Positions 31,512-38,854 of a DNA stretch of 38,854 nucleotides are shown here, piece by piece. The position numbers and the translations under genes were made by a program. The notes beneath the pieces were generated by a model. It saw nothing but the letters and a program-made list of their open reading frames with translations. It made no database searches and was not told the origin of the DNA. The stretch is taken from positions 1 to 38,854 of the forward strand of contig JBDTDV010000035.1 in assembly GCA_039922875.1 (NCBI GenBank), in the 5' to 3' direction. Each line of letters begins with the position of its first letter. Positions within the stretch are counted from its first letter, which is position 1. The DNA comes from JBDTDV01 sp039922875 (GTDB lineage Bacteria; Actinomycetota; Actinomycetes; Actinomycetales; Microbacteriaceae).

Positions 31512-33095
31512 ATGAACACGATCGAACGCGACGTCGTCGTGATCGGAGCCGGGGCATCCGGGCTGACCGCGGCCACCGAGCTTGTGAAGGCCGGGCTGAG
31601 CGTGGCGGTACTCGAGGCGCGCGATCGTGTCGGTGGCCGGGTCTGGACCGACAACATCGACGGCGCCATGCTCGAGCTCGGTGGGCAGTGGGTCTCGCCG
31701 GACCAGGACGCCCTGAAGTCGACCATCGCCGAACTCGGCCTGGAAACCTTCGCGCGGTACCGAGAGGGCGAGAACGTGTACGTCACCGCCACCGGCGAGC
31801 GACGCCAGTACCAGGGCGCCATCTTCCCGACCGCGCCGGAGACGGAGCGAGAGATCGTCGCGTTGATCGACCGGCTGGATGCCATGGTGGCCGAGGTCGA
31901 TCCCGATCGCCCCTGGGCGCATCCGGACGCCGCCGAACTCGACCGGGTCTCATTCGCGCACTGGTTGGAGACTCAGACCGAGGATCAGGAGGCCCGCGAC
32001 AACATCGGAATGTTCATCGCCGGCGCCATGCTCACTAAGCCGGCATTCGCCTTCTCGATGCTGCAGGCTTTGCGGATGGCCGCCAGCGCCGGAAGCTTCA
32101 GCAATCTGGTCGACGCGGACTTCATCCTGGATCGCCGGGTGGTCGGCGGACTGCAGCGGGTGCCGCTGGCGCTCGCGGAACGACTCGGTGACGATGTGCA
32201 CCTGGGCCAGCCGGTCCGGTCCCTGCGCTGGAGCGAGGGCTCCGGGGTCGGCGGCGAGGTTATCGCTGTGACCGACGGGATGCGGGTGCATGCGCGCTTT
32301 GCCGTTGTTGCTGTGCCGCCGCCGCTGATCAGTCGGATCAGCTTCGATCCGCCGCTGCCGCGTCGGCAGCAGCAGCTGCACCAGCACCTGTCGATGGGCT
32401 TCGTGATCAAGGTGCACGCTGTCTACGAGACACCGTTCTGGCGCGCGGCCGGCCTCTCCGGAACCGCATTCAGTCCGTATCAGATCGTGCACGAGTCGTA
32501 CGACAACACCAATTTCGGTGACAGCCGCGGCACACTGGTCGGCTTTGTCTCCGACCAGGTCGCGGACACCATGTTCGCCTTGGATCCGGACGAACGCCGG
32601 GAGCGCATCCTTGGCTCGCTATCGCGCTACTACGGTGAGCAGGCGTTGACACCCGTGGTGTATTACGAAAGCGACTGGGGTACGGAGGAATGGACCCGCG
32701 GCGCCTACGCGGCCAGCTTCGACAAGGGCGGACTCGCCCGGTATGGGCAGGATCTGCGCAGCGCGGTCGGTCCGATCTCGTTCTCCTGCAGCGACATCGC
32801 AGGCAGGGGCTTTCAACATGTCGACGGTGCGATCCGCGCGGGCCGCGAAGCTGCCGCGGCTATCGTCGCGGCCGATGAGACTGATAGCGCCGCCAGGGTC
32901 GCCGCCAAGGCCGAAGCCCGGCACCGGGCCGAGACCACCGACACCCAGCTGATGCCGGTCATCGAGGTCGGTGCCGATCCGGAGACGGGCGATCCGGAGA
33001 CGGGCGACGTCGAGCCGGGTGCGGGTCCGAAGTCGCCGGCCGGCGAGGATCCGAACCCGCCGACCGAGGCGTTCGTGATCCGTGGCCGCGATTGA
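31512..33095 (+). CDS. Flavin monoamine oxidase, putrescine oxidase-like, with acidic C-terminal extension
   Basis: A 527-residue flavin amine oxidase. VVVIGAGASGLTAA at 8-21 (Gly12-x-Gly14-x-x-Gly17), VLEARDRVGGRVW at 33-45 and LELGGQWV form the FAD site; GFQHVDGAIRAGREAA near residue 430 closes the fold. It would oxidise putrescine or another primary amine to the aldehyde with hydrogen peroxide, which fits the neighbouring polyamine genes. GGAGGGAG lies just before the ATG. After the fold, about 80 residues (from roughly 445) are low-complexity, Glu/Asp/Pro-rich and include a doubled DPETG unit coded by a 15-base tandem repeat (32976-33005). Known putrescine oxidases are near 480 residues, so the tail is extra. 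Substrate is inferred. Confidence 0.85.
   Translation: MNTIERDVVVIGAGASGLTAATELVKAGLSVAVLEARDRVGGRVWTDNIDGAMLELGGQWVSPDQDALKSTIAELGLETFARYREGENVYVTATGERRQYQGAIFPTAPETEREIVALIDRLDAMVAEVDPDRPWAHPDAAELDRVSFAHWLETQTEDQEARDNIGMFIAGAMLTKPAFAFSMLQALRMAASAGSFSNLVDADFILDRRVVGGLQRVPLALAERLGDDVHLGQPVRSLRWSEGSGVGGEVIAVTDGMRVHARFAVVAVPPPLISRISFDPPLPRRQQQLHQHLSMGFVIKVHAVYETPFWRAAGLSGTAFSPYQIVHESYDNTNFGDSRGTLVGFVSDQVADTMFALDPDERRERILGSLSRYYGEQALTPVVYYESDWGTEEWTRGAYAASFDKGGLARYGQDLRSAVGPISFSCSDIAGRGFQHVDGAIRAGREAAAAIVAADETDSAARVAAKAEARHRAETTDTQLMPVIEVGADPETGDPETGDVEPGAGPKSPAGEDPNPPTEAFVIRGRD
32976..33005 (+). repeat. 15-base tandem repeat in the oxidase C-terminal tail
   Basis: GATCCGGAGACGGGC occurs twice in exact tandem and codes DPETG twice, with a third partial echo (GDVEPG). 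It keeps the frame and lengthens the acidic tail. Confidence 0.9.
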
Positions 33096-33123
33096 CACGC
33101 GGCCCGTCGGCTAAGGGACCGGT

Positions 33124-33357
33124 TCAGTCGTGCCGGTGAGCGCGTCGGTGCAATCCGGTGGTCAATAGGGCAACGCCCGACCCGAGCAGCAACGCGACGA
33201 CGATGAGCCGGAACGCAATAGCGCCGCCATCGCCGTGCGCAGCGGAAATGACTGCCGGCGCGATCACGATCTGCAGCACGGAGATGAGCAGGAGGACCGC
33301 GCCAGTGATGATGCGGAGGATTCCACCGCCGGGGTTGTCATTCCGGCGCTCGGGCAT
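33124..33357 (-). CDS. Small two-helix membrane protein of unknown function
   Basis: A 77-residue protein with two clear membrane segments: about residues 14-40 (ILRIITGAVLLLISVLQIVI) and about 48-68 (AIAFRLIVVALLLGSGVALL), ending in a His/Arg-rich tail. No family was recognised. The ATG at 33357 is preferred to a GTG at 33375: there is no ribosome site at either, but a TAGAAT box ends 5 bases before the ATG, which suits leaderless expression. It converges on the amine oxidase with a 28-base gap and precedes an FAD monooxygenase gene on the same strand, ending 43 bases after it. Good hydrophobic pattern and absence of another frame support a real gene. Confidence 0.65.
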   Translation of the reverse strand: MPERRNDNPGGGILRIITGAVLLLISVLQIVIAPAVISAAHGDGGAIAFRLIVVALLLGSGVALLTTGLHRRAHRHD

Positions 33358-33399
33358 GCTGGATTCTACCGTCACGAGCTGGCGCCGGCTGGTATGCGG

Positions 33400-34695
33400 T
33401 CAGGCGCCGTGATGTCCGGCCGTTCCCGCAGGCGACGAGGTGGCGGCATCCGCGCTGGCTGCCTGAGGCTTTCGCAGCTCGCCGGTGAGGCGTTCCGGGC
33501 GGAAGCCCCGGCCGATCAACCTGGCCATCAGTCGCCGCAGGACGGGCAGGATCACCTCGGCCGCGTTGCGCTGCCAGGCGCGCATCGGCGACGGCAGGAA
33601 ATCGCCACCGGTGGGATTGGCGACCGCCTCGTGCAGCCGCAACTGGATCGGCTGCATCAGCCGCACCGCCGGTGCCCGCCTACGCTGCACCCGCTGCACG
33701 TCGCGTGAGGAGATCGCACCGGTGCGCAGCGGCTCGACCAGTAGCCGGGCGGCGGCGACGGCATCCTGGATCGCGTAGTTCACCCCGACGCCGAAGGCGG
33801 GCGACATCGCGTGCGCCGCGTCTCCGATGCAGAGCAGTCCGGGCAACCACCATTGCGGCAGCCGGTTGATTTGCACGGTAAGCAGCTTCACCTGGTTCCA
33901 ATCGACCAACGAGGTGACCGCATCGGTCAAGAACGGCCCGGCGCGCAGGATGCGGGCTCGGAACTCCTCGATGCCGGCTGCCTGAATCGCGTCGAAGCTG
34001 CCTTTGGGGATCAGCATCCCGGTCTGGTAATAGTCGGTACGCGGGATGGTGATCAGCATGGATTCGCCGTCCAGATAACCCAGGGTGTCCGGCTGCGGCG
34101 CGCCGGTCTTCGGCAGCCGGAACCAGAGCACGTCGACCGCCACTCCGAATTCGCGTGGGATGAGACCCGATGCCCGGCGCACCGTCGAGTCGCGGCCGTC
34201 TGCTGCCACGGTCAACAAGGAACTGATCTCGACCGGGCCCTCGGGGGTGGTGGCGGTGACCCCGGTGACCTGGGCGCCGTCGCGAAGCAGACCGGTCGCT
34301 TCGGCCCCGAACATCATGGTCAGGTTCGGGTAGCGGCTGGCCTCGTCGGCGAGCAGAGAGAGAAAGTCCCACTGCGGCATCAAGGTGATCTTGCGGTTGC
34401 GGCCGCGCAGCGTCGAAAAGTCAACCGGGGTCAGCCTGTTGCCGTTGATCACGATGTCCAAGGTTCGAATCGGGCTCTGCGGTATCGCGTCGAAGCGCTC
34501 GCGGAGGCCGAGCTGGTCGATCAGGTCGAGTGTGGACGGGTGGATCGTATCGCCGCGGAAGTCGCGGAAGAAGTCCAGGTGCTTTTCCAGCACGATGACC
34601 TCGATGCCGGCCCTGGCCAGCAGCAGGCCGAGCATCATGCCGGCCGGGCCGCCGCCGACAATACAACACGTGGTGTGCATGGTTCGTGTGGTCAT
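33400..34695 (-). CDS. FAD-dependent monooxygenase (PHBH/UbiH-like group A)
   Basis: A 431-residue flavoprotein hydroxylase with all three group A marks: CCIVGGGPAGMMLGLLLARAG near 10-30 (Gly14/Gly16/Gly19), the DG motif AADGRDSTVRR (Asp166-Gly167) and the GD motif LCIGDAAHAMSPAFGVGVN (Gly291-Asp292). Such enzymes hydroxylate aromatic or related rings with NAD(P)H and oxygen. A GAGAGG site lies 8 bases before the ATG at 34695; a second ATG 15 bases downstream is less favoured. It stands alone between the small membrane protein and divergent purA, and shows no clear tie to the amine genes. The substrate cannot be told; the Ala/Thr/Ser-rich C-terminal end may be a flexible tail. Confidence 0.88.
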   Translation of the reverse strand: MTTRTMHTTCCIVGGGPAGMMLGLLLARAGIEVIVLEKHLDFFRDFRGDTIHPSTLDLIDQLGLRERFDAIPQSPIRTLDIVINGNRLTPVDFSTLRGRNRKITLMPQWDFLSLLADEASRYPNLTMMFGAEATGLLRDGAQVTGVTATTPEGPVEISSLLTVAADGRDSTVRRASGLIPREFGVAVDVLWFRLPKTGAPQPDTLGYLDGESMLITIPRTDYYQTGMLIPKGSFDAIQAAGIEEFRARILRAGPFLTDAVTSLVDWNQVKLLTVQINRLPQWWLPGLLCIGDAAHAMSPAFGVGVNYAIQDAVAAARLLVEPLRTGAISSRDVQRVQRRRAPAVRLMQPIQLRLHEAVANPTGGDFLPSPMRAWQRNAAEVILPVLRRLMARLIGRGFRPERLTGELRKPQAASADAATSSPAGTAGHHGA

Positions 34696-34843
34696 AGGGT
34701 GTGCCTCTCGGTTGACGAGGTTTCGGTGGCGGGAGTGCGCAACGCGCGCTTCTATCTTGGCGTCACCAGCGTCGCGGGTCTAGCAGCGCGCGATAAGCTT
34801 GGCCGCTGGTCGGAGGATGTGTAACCGCCAGGAAAGGACCGAG

Positions 34844-36130
34844 ATGTCTGCGATCGTATTGATCGGAGCCCAATGGGGCGACGAGGGCAAGGGCAAGGCG
34901 ACCGACCTGCTGGGCAGTCGGATCGATTACGTGGTGAAGTTCAACGGTGGAAACAACGCCGGGCACACCGTGGTCGTCGGCGACGAGAAGTACGCCCTGC
35001 ACCTGCTGCCTTCCGGCATCCTGACCCCTGGCGTGACGCCGGTGATCGCCAACGGCGTCGTCATCGACATCGAGGTCCTGTTCGGCGAACTGGATGCTTT
35101 GATCCAGCGAGGTGTCGACGTCTCGCGGCTCAAGATCAGCGCCAATGCCCATGTGATCACCCAGTACCACCGGACGTTGGACAAGGTGACCGAGCGGTTC
35201 CTGGGCAAACGGCAGATCGGCACGACCGGGCGTGGTATCGGCCCAGCGTATGCCGACAAGATCAACCGCGTCGGCGTGCGGGTGCAGGACCTGTTCGATG
35301 AGAACATCCTGCGCCAGAAGATCGAAGGCGCCCTCGACCAGAAGAACCACATGCTTGTCAAGGTATATAACCGCAGAGCATTCTCCGTCGACGAGATCGT
35401 GGACGAGTTGCTCTCTCATGCCGAGCGGCTGCGTCCAATGGTCTGCGACACCGGATTGGAACTGAACCGGGCTCTGGATGCCGGCAAGATCGTATTGTTC
35501 GAGGGCGGGCAGGCGACGATGCTGGATGTCGATCACGGCACATATCCGTTTGTCACCTCATCCAACGCCACCTCGGGCGGCGCCGCGACCGGCTCCGGGG
35601 TCGCCCCGACCCGATTCGACCGGGTGATCGCCGTGGTCAAGGCGTACACGACACGGGTGGGGGCCGGCCCGTTCCCGACCGAGCTGTTCGACGAGTCGGG
35701 GGAGTTTCTCCGCTCACACGGCGCGGAGTTCGGCACCACCACCGGGCGGCCCCGGCGTACCGGATGGTATGACGCCCCGGTCGCCCGCTACACGGCCCGG
35801 ATCAACGGGGTCACCGACTTCGTGCTGACCAAGCTCGACGTGCTCACCGGCCTAGAGTCGATCCCGGTCTGCGTCGCATATGACGTCGCCGGGCAGCGCT
35901 TCGACGAGGTGCCGGTGAACCAAAGCGACTTCCACCACGCCACGCCGATCTACCAGGAGTTCCCCGGCTGGAACGAAGACATCTCCGGAGTTCGTTCGTT
36001 CGAAGATCTGCCGAAGAATGCCCGGGACTATGTGCTGGCCATCGAGGCGATGAGCGGCTCGCGCATCTCGGCGATCGGCGTCGGCCCCGGCCGCGCCGCG
36101 ATCGTCACCCGCCACGACCTCGTCGACTGA
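34844..36130 (+). CDS. purA: Adenylosuccinate synthetase
   Basis: A 428-residue enzyme joining IMP and aspartate with GTP to make adenylosuccinate, the first committed step to AMP. The N-terminus IVLIGAQWGDEGKGKATDLL carries the GTP loop and catalytic Asp13, and His41 is in NNAGHT, both at the standard positions. GTTGRGIGPAYADK, FEGGQATMLDVDHGTYPFVT and GAGPFPTEL are further landmarks, and the length is normal. The ATG at 34844 has AAAGGA 5 bases upstream; a longer frame begins at 34799 without support. It is a core gene with even, high GC, and marks the right edge of the metabolic region. Sequences after it look accessory. Confidence 0.98.
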   Translation: MSAIVLIGAQWGDEGKGKATDLLGSRIDYVVKFNGGNNAGHTVVVGDEKYALHLLPSGILTPGVTPVIANGVVIDIEVLFGELDALIQRGVDVSRLKISANAHVITQYHRTLDKVTERFLGKRQIGTTGRGIGPAYADKINRVGVRVQDLFDENILRQKIEGALDQKNHMLVKVYNRRAFSVDEIVDELLSHAERLRPMVCDTGLELNRALDAGKIVLFEGGQATMLDVDHGTYPFVTSSNATSGGAATGSGVAPTRFDRVIAVVKAYTTRVGAGPFPTELFDESGEFLRSHGAEFGTTTGRPRRTGWYDAPVARYTARINGVTDFVLTKLDVLTGLESIPVCVAYDVAGQRFDEVPVNQSDFHHATPIYQEFPGWNEDISGVRSFEDLPKNARDYVLAIEAMSGSRISAIGVGPGRAAIVTRHDLVD

Positions 36131-36180
36131 CCTTCGGCGTGCGAGCCGCGCGCGAGGAAAGGGCCCGGAGCCGAGACTAG

Positions 36181-37056
36181 TTGCGTAGGCGACGCTCGAG
36201 CCCGTGGCGCCGTAGTAGGCAGGTACTGGGGCCGACGTCCCACCCCGCGGCCACGCCTGGCATTGTTGGAGACCGCTGCCCGAAGCACAACATCATCGAG
36301 GCAACAGCCGCCCAACTGGAGAGCGCAGGCTATGAAGTTGCGCGGCAAGTCGATGAGAGCGTGCGCAGCACAGCCGAGATCGAAGCCGCGAAGATCGAAC
36401 GCCAAGATGCTCGCGTTGTCGCGCTGGCGGTCAAGGCCGACCGCAAGGGCACCGACGCCGAAGCAGTGTGGAATCGTCACATGCACGATGTGGCCCGTCT
36501 GCCCGAGGGTGGCGAACCGATCAAAGTAGGCCACCACTCCGAGAGCCGACACCGCAACGCCCTTACCCGCGTAGACAACAGCGCCCGCCGTGGAATCGAG
36601 GCCGCCGGCGAGGCAAACCGCGCCGCCGAGCGCGCAGCCGCTGCCACCCACACCACGGGAGCGCGCTACAACCCCGTGACCGTTGCAAATCGCATCGAAA
36701 AGATCGGTGCCGACATCCGCCGCCTCGAGCGCAGGAGCGGGGGCGATGCGTACGACCCTGAAACCGGCTACCGGCCCGCCACAGACGCCGAGAAGCAAGC
36801 CCGTTCCGAGCGTCTAACCCCGGCTCTCGACGAGCTGCGCGACAAGCTCGCCTATTGGGAAGCAGTCAGAGCCGAGCAGATCGCAACCGGCCAGGCCGAC
36901 AACCACAGCCGCGCGACAATCAAGAAGGGTGACCGGGTGAGGATCCGCGGTCAATGGCGCGAAGTCGTCCGCGTCAACGCAAGTGGCGGCCGCGTCCCGC
37001 GGCCTTGCCGACGGCCGGTGTCGCGGCATTTTGGCGTGCGGGTTTCGTGCGTTTGA
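36181..37056 (+). pseudogene. Remnant of a DUF3560-domain protein from a mobile element
   Basis: The middle of this frame, from about 36274 to 36984, is recognisable: CPKHNIIEATAAQLESAGYE, a long Ala/Glu/Arg-rich helix, then LPEGGEPIKVGHHSESRHRN and later KKGDRVRIRGQWREVVRVN. This is the layout of DUF3560 proteins, common on actinobacterial plasmids and integrative elements. The usual beginning is absent: the first 30 residues are Arg/Pro-rich with no family likeness and no ribosome site. After VRVN the sequence turns into unrelated residues (SGGRVPRPCRRPV), so both ends look cut. Function of the family is unknown. It sits just after purA and begins the decayed tail of the window. Confidence 0.65.
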
Positions 37057-37094
37057 GGCCCGCGATCATCGGGCGCGGGGTGTTTGGGATGTCC

Positions 37095-38114
37095 TCAGCG
37101 GTAGTTCTTGCGGACGGGCTTCATGTGGTCGGTGAATAGCACGCGACCGTTGTACTTGAGGGAAAGCGGCTGGATGATGTCGCCCAGCAGCTCCGACCAC
37201 CGGATCGGGTAGTCATCGGGCTGCTCATAGGGCGTGCTGCGCGAGGCATCCGCTCTGCGTAGAGCGTCTGCGTAGTAGTCCATTCGTGCGGTCAGCTCCC
37301 TCATCCACTCTGCGGTGAAGCGGCTGTGCGGGCGGCAGATGAACCCTGATACACCCATGACTGCGTGGTAGTGACGTTTCAGGTCCTCGCCGAGCTGGTA
37401 GCCCAGCTCTGGCACGTATTCCGACGTTGTCTCGCGGTAGGCGGCGGCCATCAGGTGAGGGGCGGTGTTCACCTGGTCAAGGATCGGGCGAAGCGGATGC
37501 CGGAACGGCTTCACGTCGCAGTACACGCCGCCGTGGTGGTGCATGACGTAGGCCCTCAGATAGTCCGTCCTGTGCACGATCGTCAGATCGTCGTACGCGG
37601 GGTGGAACGGGTACCCTGCCACACAGACCTCGTCGGCGTCGGCGTCAGCGTCGGTGACGAGGCGCAGGGTGAGTCCGTGCTGCAGTGATAGTTGTTCGAT
37701 TGACGCTCGGCGCGGTGCCGTGAGCTCCCCGCCGAGCCAGAATGCCCAGAGGTCTGCCGGCGCAGAGGTCGTCTCTGTCGGCTCGGGTTCGCTCTGCGCG
37801 AGGAACGTGTGGGGGTAGCGGCCGGGACTGTAGACGAACGGGTGTCGTTGCTCGGCGCGGGCCCAGCGTCGGTCGTTGAGCGCGACGTGTCCGCGATAGC
37901 GCCACCACAGCCTGGCGCGATCGTGGAGGACGAAGGCGCGGTGTTTGGTTTGCCGCAGGAAGTGGAGGATGTCTGGCATGGGCGTAGTCGCAGGCCGGAT
38001 CGGCTCGGGCTGTGTATTTCCTTCCGTATCTGCAGGAGTGGTTGGGGTCTTGGTCAGCGAGTGTACGTCGTTCTCGGCGTCACAGAGCAGGTGTGCCCCA
38101 TGTGGTTCAATCAT
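37095..38114 (-). CDS. Glycosyltransferase with a DXD-like sugar-nucleotide motif (capsular/GT32-like)
   Basis: A protein of up to 339 residues. WAFWLGGELT around residue 125 and the block IVHRTDYLRAYVMHHHGGVY followed by CDVKPF resemble the sugar-binding region of capsular-polysaccharide and GT32-like glycosyltransferases. The usual metal-binding DXD reads DVK here, so the second aspartate is replaced; some relatives share such a change, but activity is not certain. No signal peptide or membrane helix is obvious. The start is uncertain: ATG 38114 gives a Pro/Thr-rich preface and ATG 37979 (MPDILHFLRQ) is an alternative; neither has a good ribosome site. It stands alone among remnants, which suggests horizontal arrival. 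Acceptor and donor are unknown. Confidence 0.65.
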   Translation of the reverse strand: MIEPHGAHLLCDAENDVHSLTKTPTTPADTEGNTQPEPIRPATTPMPDILHFLRQTKHRAFVLHDRARLWWRYRGHVALNDRRWARAEQRHPFVYSPGRYPHTFLAQSEPEPTETTSAPADLWAFWLGGELTAPRRASIEQLSLQHGLTLRLVTDADADADEVCVAGYPFHPAYDDLTIVHRTDYLRAYVMHHHGGVYCDVKPFRHPLRPILDQVNTAPHLMAAAYRETTSEYVPELGYQLGEDLKRHYHAVMGVSGFICRPHSRFTAEWMRELTARMDYYADALRRADASRSTPYEQPDDYPIRWSELLGDIIQPLSLKYNGRVLFTDHMKPVRKNYR

Positions 38115-38441
38115 TCACCGGAGTGCTCGAGGAGGCAGGCCAGGCACTCGGTCGGGCCGTCCTGTTCCTAGCCCAGCACTTGTGCGCTCGTGACAACTGA
38201 ACATTAGCGATCGCCGCAGAGGGTCACCCGCCCTTGACGCGACCCGAGTGAGTCCGTCTTCCGCCTACGGGCACCCGTTGAAGCGGCAGGCGGTTGTGGC
38301 TATGTGCCCTGCCACCGGTGCTTCCGTTCTTCGGGCCGGCTATCGCGGTTTGGGGTGGGTGCCTAGAGTATTTTGAGCGCGGTTCGTAGGTCGGCCGCGT
38401 TGCGTTCGGCCACTTGACGTAGCTGGCGTTCGGCGTCGCCG

Positions 38442-38618
38442 CTCGGCGTCGCCGTCTACCTCACCGGCAACATCGCCCTCGCCCCGCTGCGCCAGGTGTT
38501 CGGCGGGACAATTCCTCGCACCGTGCAACGAGTCGGCCTGATCCTTCAGCGCCGCCGGATTCGCCGCCCTGTTCCTGACACTCGGTGTCGGATTGACACT
38601 CCAACACCTGCGCTGAGT
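38442..38618 (+). pseudogene. Frameshifted C-terminal fragment of a membrane protein
   Basis: The first frame gives a hydrophobic stretch (VAVYLTGNIALAPLRQVF) running to PRTVQRVGLI. A shift near 38535 then restores a second hydrophobic segment ending in TLGVGLTLQHLR and a TGA. No start is present; the frame is closed upstream at 38415. The parent family was not identified. Confidence 0.4.
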
Positions 38619-38668
38619 AAATGAGAAGATACTTACTTACTCAAAACCTACGATTTGTCAAGGTGGGA

Positions 38669-38698
38669 TTGACCAGATAAGTCAATGGGGGATAGACT
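38669..38698 (+). promoter_or_regulatory. Predicted leaderless promoter of hicA
   Basis: TTGACC (38669-38674), an 18-base spacer and TAGACT (38693-38698) lie 6 bases before the ATG at 38705. It is the best -35/-10 pair seen in the window, and there is no ribosome site, so the toxin mRNA probably starts at its ATG. Confidence 0.6.
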
Positions 38699-38704
38699 AT
38701 AGTT

Positions 38705-38854
38705 ATGGCGAAGGAAGTGAAGTATCAGGACGTTGCTAAGTTTCTCCGCGGTGCAGGTTGGGAGATCCTGCGCCAGCGTGGCAGCCACGAATATTGGGCC
38801 GGCCCGCAGGGAAAAGGCCGGCTGAGCATCGTCACACACGGCGGGAAGGTCTCG
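38705..38854 (+). CDS. hicA: HicA-family mRNA interferase toxin, N-terminal part
   Basis: The window ends after 50 residues of this frame. VKYQDVAKFLRGAGWEILRQ followed by RGSHEYW matches the HicA (YcfA-like) double-stranded-RNA-binding-like fold, with His28 in RGSH as the catalytic histidine, then GKGRLSIVTHGGK. HicA cleaves mRNA and is held in check by the antitoxin HicB, normally coded next to it; here that gene would lie past the right edge. A strong leaderless-type promoter precedes the gene. Toxin-antitoxin pairs are frequent on mobile DNA, in keeping with the remnants upstream. Confidence 0.82.
   Translation, partial: MAKEVKYQDVAKFLRGAGWEILRQRGSHEYWAGPQGKGRLSIVTHGGKVS

Larger units (their letters stand above)
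38115..38704. other. Gene-poor stretch with decayed fragments before hicA
   Basis: No intact gene is visible between the glycosyltransferase start and hicA. Two fragments can be seen. On the minus strand 38363-38436 reads ERQLRQVAERNAADLRTALK and ends in TAG, like the helical C-terminus of a lost protein. On the plus strand about 38442-38618 reads LGVAVYLTGNIALAPLRQVF and, after a frameshift near 38535, FAALFLTLGVGLTLQHLR with a TGA stop, the tail of a membrane protein. The last 60 bases are AT-rich and hold the hicA promoter. Confidence 0.5.

Noticed and set aside
31433..31885. N-terminal extension of the GDSL hydrolase frame
   Set aside because: The extra 151 codons lie antisense to the amine oxidase and are Ser/Pro-rich; the enzyme fold starts just after ATG 31432.
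34741..34843. purA promoter
   Set aside because: TTGGCG at 34757 and TAAGCT at 34794 are too far apart (31 bases) to form a usual -35/-10 pair.

Overview
The window is high-GC DNA from a Gram-positive actinobacterium, most likely of the Microbacteriaceae type. That placement is an inference from the roughly 60-70% GC gene bodies, the gene families, and several genes whose -10-like box lies only 5-7 bases before the ATG, as in leaderless transcription. No rRNA, tRNA or CRISPR array was seen.

Layout. (1) 1-1831, plus strand: the tail of one PBP4-type D-Ala-D-Ala carboxypeptidase overlaps a complete lipoprotein paralogue. (2) 1855-6309, minus strand: a tight operon of nitronate monooxygenase, agmatinase-family ureohydrolase, NCS1 permease and nitrilase-family amidase. 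(3) 6457-11524: an amine module of APC permease and aminobutyraldehyde-type dehydrogenase, divergent from an Lrp/AsnC regulator and a SpuC-like diamine aminotransferase. (4) 11663-15175, plus strand: a SIS protein, a CaiB/BaiF CoA-transferase and a glutaryl-CoA dehydrogenase. (5) 15658-25604, plus strand: a polyamine-type ABC importer, an FAD amine oxidoreductase, a cupin and an ATP-dependent HyuA/HyuB pair. (6) 25703-30538: a class III omega-aminotransferase and an MmsA semialdehyde dehydrogenase, divergent from a PucR regulator. (7) 30617-34695: a GDSL hydrolase, a putrescine/monoamine oxidase, a small membrane protein and an FAD monooxygenase. (8) 34844-36130: purA, a core gene. (9) 36181-38854: a decayed accessory tail with a DUF3560 remnant, a DXD-type glycosyltransferase, gene scraps and the start of a HicA toxin.

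Regions 2-7 read as a large diamine/polyamine catabolic neighbourhood. Uptake would be by the ABC importer, the APC permease and perhaps the NCS1 permease. Amine-to-aldehyde conversion would be by SpuC-like transamination or FAD oxidases, and aldehyde oxidation by the dehydrogenase. Glutarate from cadaverine or 5-aminovalerate would be activated by the CoA-transferase and decarboxylated by glutaryl-CoA dehydrogenase. Beta-alanine would go through the omega-aminotransferase and MmsA. The HyuA/HyuB pair could reopen lactams such as valerolactam or pyrrolidone. This pathway is inference from families and neighbours.

Non-coding structure is unusually rich. A family of long imperfect palindromes ending in CCGCTGAGGTGC occurs three times in gene gaps, with a fourth half copy. 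The potB start region is an inverted copy of a segment 211 bases inside the same gene. The importer operon is mosaic, with an AT-richer leader, binding protein and permeases joined to a GC-rich ATPase. Several short tandem repeats and hairpins mark gene junctions.
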